A stretch of 64,000 bases of DNA from CAVTHW01 sp963734625 (GTDB lineage Bacteria > Acidobacteriota > Terriglobia > Bryobacterales > Bryobacteraceae). Below, one piece after another: positions 63,887 to 64,000 of the stretch (the stretch's first letter is position 1; each line of letters opens with the position of its first letter). The position numbers and the translations under genes were made by a program. The DNA is taken from positions 186,001 to 250,000 of the forward strand of contig CAVTHW010000022.1 in the NCBI GenBank assembly GCA_963734625.1. The letters run 5' to 3'. The notes under the pieces are model-generated. The model was not told the origin of the DNA. It saw only the letters and a list, made by a program, of their open reading frames with translations, and did no database searches.

Positions 63887-63938
63887 GGCAAGCTGAAGTT
63901 TACCCACCAGGGGCCGAGTGGGGCAAGCTTCAGCTTGC
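63887..63938. repeat. Palindrome copy plus a degraded copy after gdhA
   Basis: GCAAGCTTCAGCTTGC at 63923-63938 is an exact copy of the dispersed palindrome; GGCAAGCTGAAGTTTAC at 63887-63903 looks like a decayed half in inverted order. They follow the gdhA stop by 16 bp. Confidence 0.8.
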
Positions 63939-63962
63939 CCTCTTCGGTCGGGTCCTGATGCC

Positions 63963-64000
63963 ATGAAGCCACCAGACCTTCGCGACCAGCTCCGCTACGC
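63963..64000 (+). CDS. Possible start of a further gene, cut by the window edge
   Basis: ATG 63963 opens a frame (MKPPDLRDQLRYA) to the edge. Only 12 codons are visible and no ribosome site is clear, so it is a weak call. Confidence 0.25.
   Translation, partial: MKPPDLRDQLRY

Overview
This 64 kb window is GC-rich and gene-dense and looks like a chromosome fragment of an Acidobacteriota bacterium, probably close to the Solibacter/Bryobacter group. Signs are two very large outer-membrane receptors with an N-terminal carboxypeptidase-regulatory-like domain, an acidobacterial-type VWFA protein with a degenerate metal site, ECF sigma and Spy-like genes, and exported Gfo/Idh/MocA and DUF1080 sugar proteins. 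The lineage is inferred from family content, not from a marker tree.

Layout. 1-4.4 kb: end of a beta-CASP metallo-RNase, then an ABC-2 exporter operon on the minus strand. 4.4-10.6 kb: dolichol-phosphate-mannose-type glycosyltransferase, prepilin peptidase, amino acid permease, UvrD/PcrA helicase and a coupled basic peptide. 11-12.4 kb: ECF sigma / membrane partner / Spy-like operon. 12.4-13.7 kb: rpmE and a molybdopterin-binding protein. 13.7-18 kb is an accessory zone: degenerate repeats, a serine hydrolase, a broken HigB toxin with an intact HigA-like antitoxin, and a MazEF pair with a leaderless-type promoter.

18-34.2 kb is a complete minus-strand division and cell-wall (dcw) cluster: mraZ-rsmH-ftsL-ftsI-murE-murF-mraY-murD-ftsW-murG-murC-ftsQ-ftsA-ftsZ, lacking murB and ddl. 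It starts from a recognisable promoter followed by three 10-bp-phased GTGG boxes, the expected MraZ operator. 34.4-51.6 kb: receptor 1, TPR protein, a 42-residue membrane peptide, CCA-adding enzyme, APC permease with a C-terminal stress-protein-like domain, zinc ribbon protein, secretion-type adaptor, class I fumarase, VWFA protein and Gly-rich receptor 2. 51.7-55.4 kb: hypothetical, recJ, thiC. 55.4-57.6 kb is a second decay zone: a zeta-toxin remnant, a second partial copy of the thiC 3' end, and hicBA. 57.8-62.4 kb: a sugar/amino-sugar catabolic operon (Gfo/Idh/MocA, NagB-like, PIG-L, MtaA-like, DUF1080). 62.5-63.9 kb: gdhA.

Three themes stand out. (1) Five otherwise well-conserved genes (ABC permease, murG, ftsI, receptor 1, APC permease) each carry one single-base frameshift, four of them explained by one extra base; draft-assembly error is the first explanation. 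(2) Two dispersed repeat families lie between genes: a 16-bp palindrome GCAAGCTTYAGCTTGC (once as a 27-bp-period triplet, once inside the ftsA-ftsZ gap) and a roughly 200-bp three-hairpin repeat found in inverted orientation in two divergent promoter regions. (3) Toxin-antitoxin modules at all stages of decay sit beside duplicated gene fragments. No intact tRNA, rRNA, CRISPR array or complete insertion sequence was seen.
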